The notes beneath the pieces were generated by a model that was not told where the DNA came from, did not search any database, and was given only the letters and a program-made list of their open reading frames with translations. A stretch of 64,000 nt of DNA from Prasinococcaceae sp. CCMP 1430. Lineage: Eukaryota > Prasinodermophyta > Palmophyllophyceae > Prasinococcales > Prasinococcaceae. The stretch covers positions 274,946 through 338,945 of the forward strand of contig RQSC01000014.1 of NCBI GenBank assembly GCA_013416795.1, given 5' to 3'. This document shows, one piece after another, positions 11,101 to 21,900 of the stretch (positions are counted from its first letter, which is position 1; every line of letters begins with the position of its first letter). The position numbers and the translations under genes were made by a program.

Positions 11101-13539
11101 AACACGCCGAGGACTCTCAAGGAGATCCTTCCCGAGATGATGCGAACGCTCATCGCCAGCCTCGCGAGCGATTCGGAGGAGCGCAAGCGCATCGCTGGCC
11201 GCGCGTTGGGTGACCTCGTCAAGAAGCTCGGCGACAGCGTCCTCGCGCAGATCCTGCCCATCCTGCAGCAGGGCCTCGAAGAGGCCGAGGACGACGACAC
11301 CAAGCAAGGCGTGTGCTTTGGACTGGCGGAGGTCATGCAGGCCGCATCCCGCGACCAGCTCCAGGACCACCTGCAGAGGCTGCTGCCCGCTGTGCAGGCG
11401 GCCCTGTGCGACGAGGCGGTCGCCGTGCGCGAGGCTGCTGCGGACGCGCTCAACGAGCTGGTGGCGATGTTCGGCCCGAAGGTGGTGGCCGCGACCGTCG
11501 AGCCCATGCTGGGCGGGGCCGAGAGCGGCAGCGCGGACGCCGAGCGCTCGCTCGGCGGGCTTCGCGCGGTGGCGGAGTTGCGCCCCGCCCAGGTGGTGGA
11601 GTTCGCTCTGCCGCTCCTTCTGCAGGCCGGCGAAGATGGGGCGCTCACTGCAGGCAAGTGTGCGGCCATGGAGGCCATCGCTGAGGTGGCTGGCGATGCG
11701 GTCCTGGCGCAGAGCTCGACGATGCTCGCGCCGCTGCTCGAGGCGAGCGTTGGCGGGGGCGGCGCCGAGGATGGCGGCGGCGAGCTGGCGGAGGCCGCGT
11801 GGTCGGCCGCTGTGGCTGTGATGTCGCAGATGGCGGATGAGCAGGACGCCGAGCTTGCCGTCGGCAACCTGTTGGTGTGCGTCGACGATGCCGGTGCAGC
11901 TCCTGCCGCGCGCGCCAGGGCTTGCGACCTGGTGGCCCACGTTGCGAAGACTTCTGCGAAGGTGGACCTGCGCAGCGTGACGGGCGACATGCTGTCGTCG
12001 CTGGTGAGCGTCGCGTCCGAGTCGGACGCTGTGCTGCTTGGCGCCGCGTGGGCTGCGATTGGCGCGGTGGTGGGCTCGGTGCCCAAGGAGACGCAGGGCG
12101 CCTTCATGCCACCCGTCCGCGCGGCGGTGTCCTCCATCAAGGAGAAGCGCCAGCGCGACGCCGAGGCGGAGGCGCGGCGCACCGGCAAGAGCGTTGCCGC
12201 CTCGCTTGACGCGCTGCAAGTGCCGGGCTTTGCGCAGGCCAAGGCCCTGCAGCCGGTGCTGCCCGTCTACCTGCAGGCGTTGCTGCTGGGTTCACCCGAG
12301 GGGCGCGAGAGGGCTGCAGACGGAATCCACGATCTGGTGTGCCTCGCGAGCGCGAGCGCACTGCGTCCGAGCGTCGTGGGCATCACCGGGCCTCTGATTC
12401 GTGTGGTTGGCGACAAGTTCAACTCGAACGTCAAGGCGGCCATCCTGCGCGCGCTGGGCGTCCTCGTGCAGCGCGGCGGCGTGGGCCTGAGGCCGTTCGT
12501 TCCGCAGCTGCAGACCACCTTCGTCAAGTGCCTCAACGACGGCTCGAGCAGCGTCCGCATGCGCGCTGCGGACGCGCTCGGTCGGCTGGCCGAGCTCTCG
12601 CCGCGCGTCGACGCGCTCGTGACCGATCTCGCGAGCGGCGTGGCGAGCGCGGAGGGGGGTGTGCTCGCGGCGACGCTCAAGGCGCTCTCTGGCGCGCTGC
12701 GCTTCGCGGGGCCCAAGCTCACCGAGGGTGCAATGGCAGGCGTGTGGCCGGCGCTCCAGGGGCCGCTGGCCAGCGACAACGAGGACGTGTGCGACGCGGC
12801 GGCCGCCACGGCAGGCGCGCTGCTCGCGCGGGCGCAGGTGGGCACGCTCGGACCCATCTGGAGCGAGATCGCCGACGGCTGTGCCGCCGACGGTGCGGCG
12901 GCCAACGGCCCCGCGACCGCGCTGGCAGCAGCACTGCGCGAGACTGGCGGCGGTGCCAAGCGCGTGGCGACCGAGCGCGCGTTTGCCGACGCCGCCATGC
13001 GGGCCACGAAGGCGGCAGCGCGCTGCAGCGACTCGGTGGCGCGCTACGCGGCCGCGCGCGCGCTCGGCAGGCTGCTGCTCGCCGAGCGGCGGCACGGGCC
13101 CGCCGGTGCGTACGCGACGACGCTGGCGGCCTCCGAGCGTGTCTTCCAGGCGCTGCTCGCCGATACGAGCCTCGACGTGCGCAGAAGGGCGTGCACGAGC
13201 GCCAAGGTGGTGTCCAAGCTCTACCGCGGCGAGGCGGGCGTGCTGACGGACGGCGTGGTGTGCGCCATCGCCGAGAAGCTCGGCGACCCCAGCCGATCGG
13301 TGCGGGTGGCGGCCGAGAAGGCGCTCATGTACGCGCTCGACGCGCGCGCGTCCGCCGCGGGCGTGGAGTCGGCGATTGCCGCGGCGAGCGCCGCGGGCTC
13401 GTCCAAGGCGGCCGGCCTCCTCAAAGAGCAGGCCAGGCGCCTCTGCAAGCTGCCGCAGCACTCGGAGGACGAGGAATCCGACGAGGAGGAGCTGGCGACC
13501 AACGCCAAGCAGCTGGCGCAGAGCATCGGCGCGGAGTAG
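5119..13539 (+). CDS. GCN1: GCN1, HEAT-repeat activator of the eIF2-alpha kinase GCN2
   Basis: GCN1 binds ribosomes and GCN2 and relays amino-acid starvation to eIF2-alpha phosphorylation. Three exons: 5119-5507, 5613-7728 and 7855-13539, with GT-AG introns of 105 and 126 nt, giving about 2,729 aa, close to the usual 2,670. The product is HEAT repeats almost throughout. The central eEF3-like region is the best conserved, for example LDPIPDVRATAAKALGSL, VSSVERTGAAQGLAEV and the repeated DSWRIRQASVELLG-type units. A Lys-rich stretch (KAKSKKDKKDKP) opens exon 3, and the C-terminus is acidic (SEDEESDEEE). ATG 5119 is the first good start after a GC-rich leader. Confidence 0.93.
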
Positions 13540-15048
13540 TGAGTGAGGCACCCGGGCGCTCGCGACGGCCGAGACGCACGCATTTTGCCTAAACGATTCT
13601 GGTGTGTCACTCGATATCAAGCAGGCCCTCGCTCGCTCGTCGCGCGCCGCGAGCTGGCTCTCGCTAGCCTTGGGCCCTGCCTCAGCGCCACGCGCGAGGG
13701 CACGCGCGGGCGTCCCCACCGCGCGCTGTGCCGCCGGGCGCCGGGCCCGCGCGCTCTCGCGCGCACGCAGGCCCGAGTGCACGCACCGATGACCGCGTGC
13801 TCGCGCGCTCACGTGCGCGCGCACACAGTCAGCTTACAGCACCGTCGCCCTACCAACCAATTGACCCGCACCCGAACCCTCCCTCGAACGCACAGTGTGA
13901 AGCACACGGGGTCGCACCCCACCCCCCAACTCGACGCGACGTGCCCGCCGTCCACTCCCTGCAGCCCCCCCTCTCCCCCGCCCCCCCCTCCCCATGCACA
14001 CACGTGCACATTCCACCCCTACAAACCCTCCGGCGCGCCGTGGATTCGGGGTCTCGCGCGGCGGCCTCCCTCACCACGCAGCATCCGGCGGAATCCTCGC
14101 CCCGCGCGGCCTGGTGGCCCCCTGGGTTGGCCCCCAGGGCCATGGTTGAGGTGCGCCTGGGTTCCCACGTGGGCCTTTGGTGGCCCTGTTTGGGGCGCCA
14201 ACGGGCAACGCGCGAGCGCGGGGGCGGGCGCGCGCTGGCGGAGAGGCTGAGCGTCAGGCGCTGCACGCGCGCGGCGCCAGCCTGTCGCGCGCGCGCGCGA
14301 CGCGGCCCGACCCGATCCCGACGATCCCGATCCCGATCCGCGACGGAAAAAAAACACACACACACAACTCAAACGAGACGGTTACTCAGTATGCTACTAG
14401 ACTAATGCACCGAATTGATGCCAACGGCCAGAATGTCACGCCGACATTCCAACAGCCTCCGCCGCGCGCAATTCATCGGCGGGCCTTTTTTCGTGATAAT
14501 CAGTCAGCATCCGGGCGATCGATCCGCTCACGGAGGGGATATTTCTGCGACATTGACGCGTGGGAAACAGGGTTGGCGGAATTTTCGTGTTCGGTGCGGG
14601 GTTGTTAGTGGTAGCGATGGGGTTGGCGCGATCGAGTCAGCGGGGTGACGTGGGCGCGGCCCCCCTCGCCCGGCCTCGCCTGGCGGGGCTGATCCGGGGT
14701 GCGGGCGGGGTGGCAGGGGGAGTTGGCTGCCGGTTTGACGCGGGGCGGGAGCTCCGAGGGCGGGAGCTGCCAGAAGGGCTCGACCCCCAAAAATTGGGAT
14801 GTTTTTCGGGGCCGCCGCGCGGGGGCGCGCGGCGCGCGCGCGCGNGTACAGCAGGCCCTTGAGGATCCCCCCCCCTCTTATCCCCCCAGCGACGAGCGAG
14901 GGGCCGGCGGCAGCTGGCGGCGCCCGCGCATGGGGCGCGCGTGCGGGCTGCGCGAGAAAATTGCGCGGCGCCGCGACAGTGCGCATTTCCGCACGCGCGC
15001 GCCACACACCGCGCGCCAAGGCGCACGCACGGGACCCCCTCGCTCGCC
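13540..15048. other. Long intergenic region with low-complexity sequence and a single-base gap
   Basis: No protein-like frame is convincing here. The region includes short runs of CCCGAT repeats near 14315-14340, an A/CA stretch at about 14346-14366, an AT-richer patch around 14370-14530, and an undetermined base at 14845 that probably marks a scaffold join. The 3' end should contain the ammonium transporter promoter. Confidence 0.5.
14845..14845. other. Single undetermined base
   Basis: Isolated N in a GC-repeat context about 200 bp upstream of the ammonium transporter start; it probably marks a scaffold join, so promoter continuity is uncertain. Confidence 0.7.
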
Positions 15049-16945
15049 ATGCGACAGGCGGTGATGGAGGCGGGCGCTGCCGCCCTCGGCGGCGAAGCCC
15101 TGCACGGCGCCGGGCGCCAGCTCCTCGAGATCGACACCCTCTCCTCGGAGATCACCGCGGTCAACAATGCCGTCGACACGCTGTGGCTGCTGCTCTCGTG
15201 CGTGCGCGCGCGGGGGAGCCCGGGGACGCGAACTCGGCGACGGCGGCGCGCGCACGGCGCGCGCGCAACACGCGCGCGGCGAGAGAGACTCGGCGCATCC
15301 GTATGGCGCTGGACGCGCGAGCGCGGCGCACGCCTGCCCGCGGTGCAGGACCTGTCGCTGACGGTGCCAGCCGTCGCGCCCCTCGTCCACATCCCTCCCA
15401 CACACACATGCACGCACTCCCGCCGCACACTGCTCCCACGACAGCGCCTTCATGGTGTTCCTGATGCAGGCGGGCTTCGCGGCGCTAGAGGCCGGCTCCG
15501 TCCGCGCGAAGAACACGAAGAACATCCTTCTCAAGAACCTTCTCGACGCGTGCGTCGGCGCCTTCATTTGGTGGTCGCTCGGCTTCCCCTTCGCCTTCGG
15601 CGTCCGTTTCAACGACGGCAACGGCTGGATCGGCGCGAACAACTTCTTCCTGGCCCAGTTCAACACCGTGGAATTCACCATCGAGCAGCCGCGCTACTCG
15701 ATCGAGCTGTGGAACTTCGGCGGCGGCGGTCTGAGCGGCTACGCCTTCTGGATGTTCCAGTGGGCGTTCGCGGCCACCACGGCCACCATCGTGAGCGGTG
15801 CCGTCGCGGAGCGCTGCCGCTTCGTCGGGTACCTGATCTACAACGTCTTCCTGATCGCGTTCGTGTACCCCGTCGTCGTGCACTGGGTGTGGTCCGGCGA
15901 GGGCTGGCTGTCGGCCTTCTTCGTGGCCCCGGACTCGGGCGACCGCGGCTCGTGCCAGAGCATCTGCAACAACCTCTTCAACGGCATCGTCGACTTCGCC
16001 GGCTCCGGCGTCGTGCACATGACCGGTGGCACCGCCGCGTTCTGGGCGGCGTGGATCCTCGGGCCGCGCATCGGCAGGTTCGGCGCGTCCGGCGAGGTGA
16101 ACAGCATGATGCCGCACTCGCTGCCCATCGCCACGCTCGGCGTGTTCATCATGTGGTTCGGCTGGTACGGTTTCAACGCGGGCTCGACCCTGGCGCTCAG
16201 CGGCGGCTTCTGGTACGTCGCCGCCAAGGTCGCGGTCGTCACGACGCTCGCCGCCGCCGGCGGCGGATGCGGCGTGGTGATGATCAACCTCATCGGGCGC
16301 ATGCCCATCGACCTGGCGCCGGTGCTCAACGGCATCCTCTCGGGCCTCGTGGCGTCCTGCGCCAGCGTGGCGACCGCAGAGCCCTTCGCCGGCCTGCTCA
16401 TCGGTATGGTCGCCAGCTGGCTGTACTACGGCGCCGCCAACGTCCTCAAGATGATGAGGATCGACGACCCGCTCGACGCCTCGCCCGTGCACATGATCAG
16501 CGGCATGTGGGGCCTCCTGGCCGCCGGCCTCTTCAGCACGCGCACCAACACTGTCGCCGCCTACGGCGACCCGGGCCCGGACAACCAGCAACCCACGGGC
16601 TTCATCTTCACCGACTCCGGCGGCAAGTACTGGGGCGGCTTCTACGGCGGCGGCGGCAGGCTGTTCGGCGCGGAGATCGTCGCGCTGCTCGCCATCTTCG
16701 CCTGGGTCTCGATCTGCTGCATCGTGCTCTTCGGCACGCTCAAGGTCACGGGCCTGTTCCGCGTGACCGAGGAGGAGGAGATTGTTGGTATGGACATCTC
16801 GCATCACGGCGGAAGCGCCTACGAGTGGCAGGTCAAGGACGGCGAGAAGGACGACGAGAAGCCACCGCCGCCCGCGCCCGAGGAAACCGAGGGCGAGGCC
16901 CGGAGCGAGGAGACCAAGGGTGGGGACGCCGAGGAGAACGTCTGA
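15049..16945 (+). CDS. AMT1: Ammonium transporter (AMT/Rh family)
   Basis: Eleven-TM ammonium channel/transporter of the plasma membrane. Exons 15049-15197 and 15445-16945 join in phase 2 to restore LWLLLSAFMVFLMQAG, the first conserved AMT block. Later blocks include RAKNTKNILLKN, FQWAFAATTATIVSG, DFAGSGVVHMTGG, WFGWYGFNAGS and the pore His region SPVHMISGMWG. The C-terminus is acidic and Pro-rich (KPPPPAPEETEGE). The regulatory cytosolic segment GMDISHHGGSAYEW is present; in plant AMT1 the equivalent GMDxTxHGG segment holds an inhibitory Thr, which is Ser here. Length about 549 aa. A second frame overlapping this gene is an artefact of GC bias. Confidence 0.95.
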
Positions 16946-17208
16946 GCGACTCGCTGACCCTTCGACCGACCTCATCGACTGCTCTCGGGCTGCGGCCCCC
17001 TCGTTTCGCAGTGTTAGCGCCTTCGCAGGCCACTCGCACCTGCTCGCCAGCTCCGGTGCCCGCGCGCTACAACGAGGAATTGGAGCTGCGCCGCGACCGA
17101 TACGATGTGCGGCAGTAAAAGCAAGAAGACATATCTACAGCGACCGAACGCTTAGCTTAGTTGGCGCCTGCTCGTGAAGTTGTGCTCGGTGAAGATGCCA
17201 CCGCCTCA

Positions 17209-18603
17209 CTAAATCCGACACTCATAGTTGCCGCTGCTCTGCGTGAGGTACCTCACCCACTTGGTGGGGGCGTAGCCGCTCTTCTCGAACACCTTGAGAA
17301 AGCGCACGCGCATGCCCGAGGAGGTGAACATCGGAATGGAGAAGGTCAGCTTGATGGGCGGTTTTTCCCACGCCTTGTCTGCGACGGTCGACAGCATTGA
17401 CACTCCCATGTTGAAGGTGGCCTCTGTCATGCCCGGGAACTCGCTGATCTTCCACACCACCACGCATCGCGCCTTGTCGTACTTGGACTTCCCGGCGGTC
17501 TGCTCGGTCTTCACCGCGGACGTGGTCTTGGGCACGGGAATCTCTATGCGGACGCTGTACCCCGCGAGGGCCGGCGGATAGTCCGCGCGGACCTTCACGG
17601 TCATCTCAGCGCGCGTGCGCCCCGGCTGGTGGTACGCCGGCACGACCTTGAAAGGCAGCTTCACCTGGCCACTTTCGGTGAGGCGATACTGCACCAGATC
17701 GAACTCGCCGTCGGGCGGCACGAACATGATCTCCTTGGTTGCCTCGAAGTGCTTCAGCCTGACACACTGGTGAAACTTGAGCGAGTCCAGTGCCACCTCG
17801 CGCTTGGAGCCGAGGTTGGCCACCGCCTGCGGCCGGCTGACCTCGCCTGGACCGCCGACGCCCGAGGCGACGCCTCCGACACCCGCGCCGCCGCCGTACG
17901 CGGACGCATCCGACTGCTCCATCAGGATCTTGTCGTTCAAGCCGAGCTTGCACTCGGGCATGCCCGAGAGCTGCGACTTCATCACGATCCTGCCACTGAC
18001 CTCGCCAAAGAGCATTTCTCCGGACGGCGTCAGCAAAGCGGACACGTTCTCGATCGTGTCGAGGAACAGCTCGTTTTTCTTGTACGCGATGCCCTGCCGA
18101 CGCCAGGCGACGGCACCTGTGACGTCGAGCGTCAGGTTCTTCTGCTTCTCGCGCAGCGCGAGTATCGCGCGCGGGTCCTTCGGCATCCCCTTCTCGAGAA
18201 TGAAGTCCTTCAGCAAGTTGTACGAGGTCACCTGCGGGTACCCATAGTCCATCGCCTCGTCGAGAATGGCGTATAGCAGGGTGTACCCGAGGCGGACCTT
18301 GTCAGAGTTCAGCACGCCTCCGAAGTACTGCCTGATCGTGTGCACGAGCGCATTGAGGAACTCGAAGGCCATGAGCGAGTTGGCGTTGAGGCGGGTGCTG
18401 GCCACGATGAATATGTCACCCTCGCGCACGAACAGGAAGGAGCTCCCTGCGCGCGTGGCGATGGGGCACACCTCGGTCTCGCGCGTGCGGATGATGCGCT
18501 GTCCGAAGTCCACAAGCGCCAAGCGGCTCACGTCGCCGCGGAAGTCGCGCCATGCGAGCAGCCGCCCCTGGTTCGCCTCCATCAGCGCAACGCACGACAA
18601 CAT
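17209..18603 (-). CDS. AP2M1: AP-2 clathrin adaptor complex, mu (medium) subunit
   Basis: Cargo-binding mu chain of the endocytic AP-2 adaptor. It is one uninterrupted exon of 464 aa. The N-terminal longin-like domain is followed by the linker phosphosite region LDVTGAVAWRRQG, where the Thr aligns with the AAK1 target of animal AP-2. The mu-homology domain contains SGMPECKLGLNDK, FHQCVRLKHFEATKE and PPDGEFDLVQYRL. The C-terminus SSGNYECRI resembles AP-2 (YETRC) more than AP-1. ATG 18603 is preferred over an in-frame TTG nine bases upstream. It is convergent with the ammonium transporter, and the 263-bp space between them shows no gene. Confidence 0.92.
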   Translation of the reverse strand: MLSCVALMEANQGRLLAWRDFRGDVSRLALVDFGQRIIRTRETEVCPIATRAGSSFLFVREGDIFIVASTRLNANSLMAFEFLNALVHTIRQYFGGVLNSDKVRLGYTLLYAILDEAMDYGYPQVTSYNLLKDFILEKGMPKDPRAILALREKQKNLTLDVTGAVAWRRQGIAYKKNELFLDTIENVSALLTPSGEMLFGEVSGRIVMKSQLSGMPECKLGLNDKILMEQSDASAYGGGAGVGGVASGVGGPGEVSRPQAVANLGSKREVALDSLKFHQCVRLKHFEATKEIMFVPPDGEFDLVQYRLTESGQVKLPFKVVPAYHQPGRTRAEMTVKVRADYPPALAGYSVRIEIPVPKTTSAVKTEQTAGKSKYDKARCVVVWKISEFPGMTEATFNMGVSMLSTVADKAWEKPPIKLTFSIPMFTSSGMRVRFLKVFEKSGYAPTKWVRYLTQSSGNYECRI

Positions 18604-18967
18604 GGCTGCCAACAGCCGCTGTTGCCGCGCGCCCTCGCAGTGTGTAGCAGGTGGCGCCTCGCGCGCCTCGCGTTTCGCAACGGCGGCCTAAAAAAGCGCC
18701 GCGGCGGCGGCGCGCGCGGCCGCGGCGCCCTACCCACTCGTGCGCGCCGCGAAGGCAAGGCAAGGCACCTCTATGTAGCCGCCCGGAGCGTGCGCGCGCC
18801 CACGCCGGTCAGTGTGACGCGCGCGCGTGATTTGGGTGTGTGTGTGGGGGGGGGGGGGCGCGCCCGCCAGCACCCCCGGACGGCAACACCCCTCGCATAG
18901 CATAATGTGTGTGCGAAAGTGTGTGCTTCGCAGATGATGAAATTAATCCAATTGTTGTTTTCCAATG
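18604..18967. other. Intergenic region with poly-G run
   Basis: Lies between the AP-2 mu start and the stop of the SLOG/SLATT gene; both are on the minus strand. It contains a GT-rich to poly-G stretch at about 18835-18859 and an AT-rich patch at 18900-18960, probably the 3' processing region of the SLOG/SLATT gene. No coding frame is supported. Confidence 0.5.
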
Positions 18968-21900
18968 TCAGCGCTCGCGCGGCCCCCACGAGGTGATGAC
19001 CTCGACGCACTCGTCGCGGGCCTCGGCCTTGAGCGCCCTGTCGCTGCCGCGCACCGAACCTCCGGTCCAGTCTTCGAGCGTGCCCCCTTCGTCGGCGTGC
19101 GCGAGCCACCTCTCGACGGCCTCCCGCCCGGCCTGCTTCAACTTCTTGCCAATGACGCTCCTCATCAGAAAGGCGTGCCGGATCTCGTCGGTGAGCGGCG
19201 GCTTGAGGACGATGTCGTTTTCCTCGAGCGGCTCTATGATCCTCTCGTCCTGGAGCCACTGTGTGAGCTCATGAAAGAAGATTGGATGCTTGTCACACCA
19301 GTTGTGCTTGAAGATGACCTTGCCCGAGGCATCGGCGGCTTCCGCGATGTCCTGCCTGAGCTCGTTGAGGTCGAGCGAAGGCGCGCTGTCATTCTGCTCG
19401 TCGTCGTCGCCGACGTTCATGGCCAGCACGGAGAGCTCCTCCATGCACGCAGTCTCTACCTCGTCTACCAGCTTGGCGAACTTCTGCGGGTTGGACTTCT
19501 CGATGTCGGTAAGCGAGAGCCACCAGCCGAGCAAATTGCGGATCTTCGTGAGGGAGCGGTTGTACACGAGTAGCTTCTCGCCGAAGCGGCTCTCCTCAGC
19601 GACCGTGACGAGGCTCGACGCTACCGCCACGGACACGGCCACGTATAGGCGGGTCTGGCGGAAGACGGCGAGCACCGTCCCCATCCCACCCAGCACGTAG
19701 TTGAGCACGTTGAAGAGGGCGAGGTAGAAGGTTATCTGCTTTGCCTTGCGCTCGAAGTCCGCCACGATGGGGCCCAGGCGCAGCTCGATGTAATCCTCGG
19801 GACTGAGCGTGCTCACGCCGTTGTCGACGTCGCTCACGGCGCAGTTGGATTTTCGCACCACGTTGCCGCCCTTCGCGCTCAGCGCACCCTCGGCAACCAC
19901 CGACGCCAGCACTTCCTGCTGGATCTTCTGCACGCTTCGGTCGAGCTCGGTGGCGCGGTCCGACACGGTGACGGCCGCATACTCGCCCGTGCGCGTACGC
20001 CACCGATAAATCTGCGAGCGGATGCGCTCCGCCGCCAGTTTGAGCACGGCGGCCTTCTTTTTCGCTCGCAGCTTCAGCGAAATCGCAGAGATCACCGCCA
20101 GCACGATGGGCGCTATGATGACGGCGTGCTCGAGCCAATCCTCCAAGGTCACAGACCATCCCGTCGACGTCGCCTCGGCGAGCCCCGCGCCGCGGATGGC
20201 CTCGATTGTGCAGGCCACGGCGGTGATGACCACGCCGATGCTCAGGAAGCTGTTACGAAGCCACTTCGACTGACCCTTGTAGATGTCGGTAGCGTGCGAG
20301 TACTCGCCAAAGCGCTCCCACGCGAGCCGAACAGTGGGGTCGTCCGTGTTCTTCGACTTGAGCTGCTGCTCCTGCGCGAAGAAGAGCCGCTTGATCATCT
20401 GTGACGTTGTGCCGCCGTCCACCTCAGACAGCTCGATAAACTCAATGTTGGCCTCCTGCACGATCTCGGTGATGGCCGAGTCGTTCATGTACGTGTGCCC
20501 CGCCTGCCTCGCTTTGTAGAGGCGATCGGCCACACCACCCGAACCCTTGATGCACACAAGTGGCCAGCCCTTGCGCACGCACTCCAGCGTCTCCATGAGC
20601 GCGGGCTGGGCGCCGTTGACCAGGAAGGCCACCGCGGGCAGCTGTCGGTCGGTTGCGTCGTCTCTCGCGATGGCATCAGCCAGGTCGAATCGGTACTTGG
20701 AAATCGCCGCCTCGTCATCGGTAGGCAACAGCACCACATGCGTGTGATCTGGCTGCAGCGGCAGGCGGTCCCTCTGCCCCGGGCGCACGTCACCCGGCCA
20801 AGTCATCTTCGGCTTGGCGTTGACGGCCACCAGCGGGACGCGGTACTCGCGGTCGCGGTTGGCATACCCGGCATAGCCCGCAGGGCCCACATCCCACCCG
20901 CCGGACATCACAACAGCGTGCACCTGCTCTGCGGCGGCCATGATGCCGCGACTGTAGACCATCTGCAGCCGCGCGATGGTTTCCTCCGGCGAGATCCCGT
21001 CGGGCAGGCGCTGGCCTGGCAGCTCGCCAGCGACGAAGTCGTCGAGCGCCGACGAGGCCCCGATGACCTTGATTAGGCCGTGCACGCCCGCATTCGTGTG
21101 CTGGTGCTCCGAGATGTAGGATGACAGTTTCAGCATTCTCTCCACCTCATCGGGATGCGTGCCCGGGTCGGGTTCCACGACGAAGCTGGCACGCGCGCCG
21201 AAGAGGGTGGGGTCCCATACGATTCTCTCCACTTTCTCCGTCTCGCCCACGTAAGACGGCACATCTGCAAAAAACGTGTCGACGGGCAGCGGCGGGACCA
21301 TGGTCCCGTAGTCCGTGATGGCCACGTATTCCGCATTCTCGGAGGGGTCGATGTCCGATGGCGGCGCCGAGGGCGGAGGACTCGCGAAGGACGCGAGCGA
21401 GGGAGGCGTAGCGGGCTGCGGCATCAGCGCGAGCGCGCGCGCGTGAGCGTGCGATGCGCACGCATTTGACCCCATGTCCGCTTCATCGCCCGAGTCGTAG
21501 AATGGCGGCGATGGCGGAAGCGAGGCCATGAGTGGCGGCGACGGCGCGGGGGAGGTCGCAAAGCCACCAACGTTCGGCGCGCCGCGCATCGAGGACGCCA
21601 TCTTCTTGGACATGACCATCGAGGATGCCACCCCGGTGACCGTGGACGCCACCATGGGGTCGCCGTCTCCATCGTAGAGCTTCATGTTGTGCGTGTTGCA
21701 CAACCAGGCGATGTAGATCTCAAAGAACTCGGGATATTTGCCCATCCACACCTTGCCCCAGGCGACACTACCCTCGGACGTGTTCGAGCTCACATCTGCC
21801 ATGAACTCGTCCAAGTTGAAGTTCAGCTCACCATTCGTGCCCTCCGTCTCGACCATGGGCGCGCCTGGGTTCGTTGAGCGCCGCTGGTTGGACATCGCGC

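Noticed and set aside
15485-16975. 496-codon minus-strand frame over the ammonium transporter
   Set aside because: Shadow of a strongly conserved plus-strand gene.
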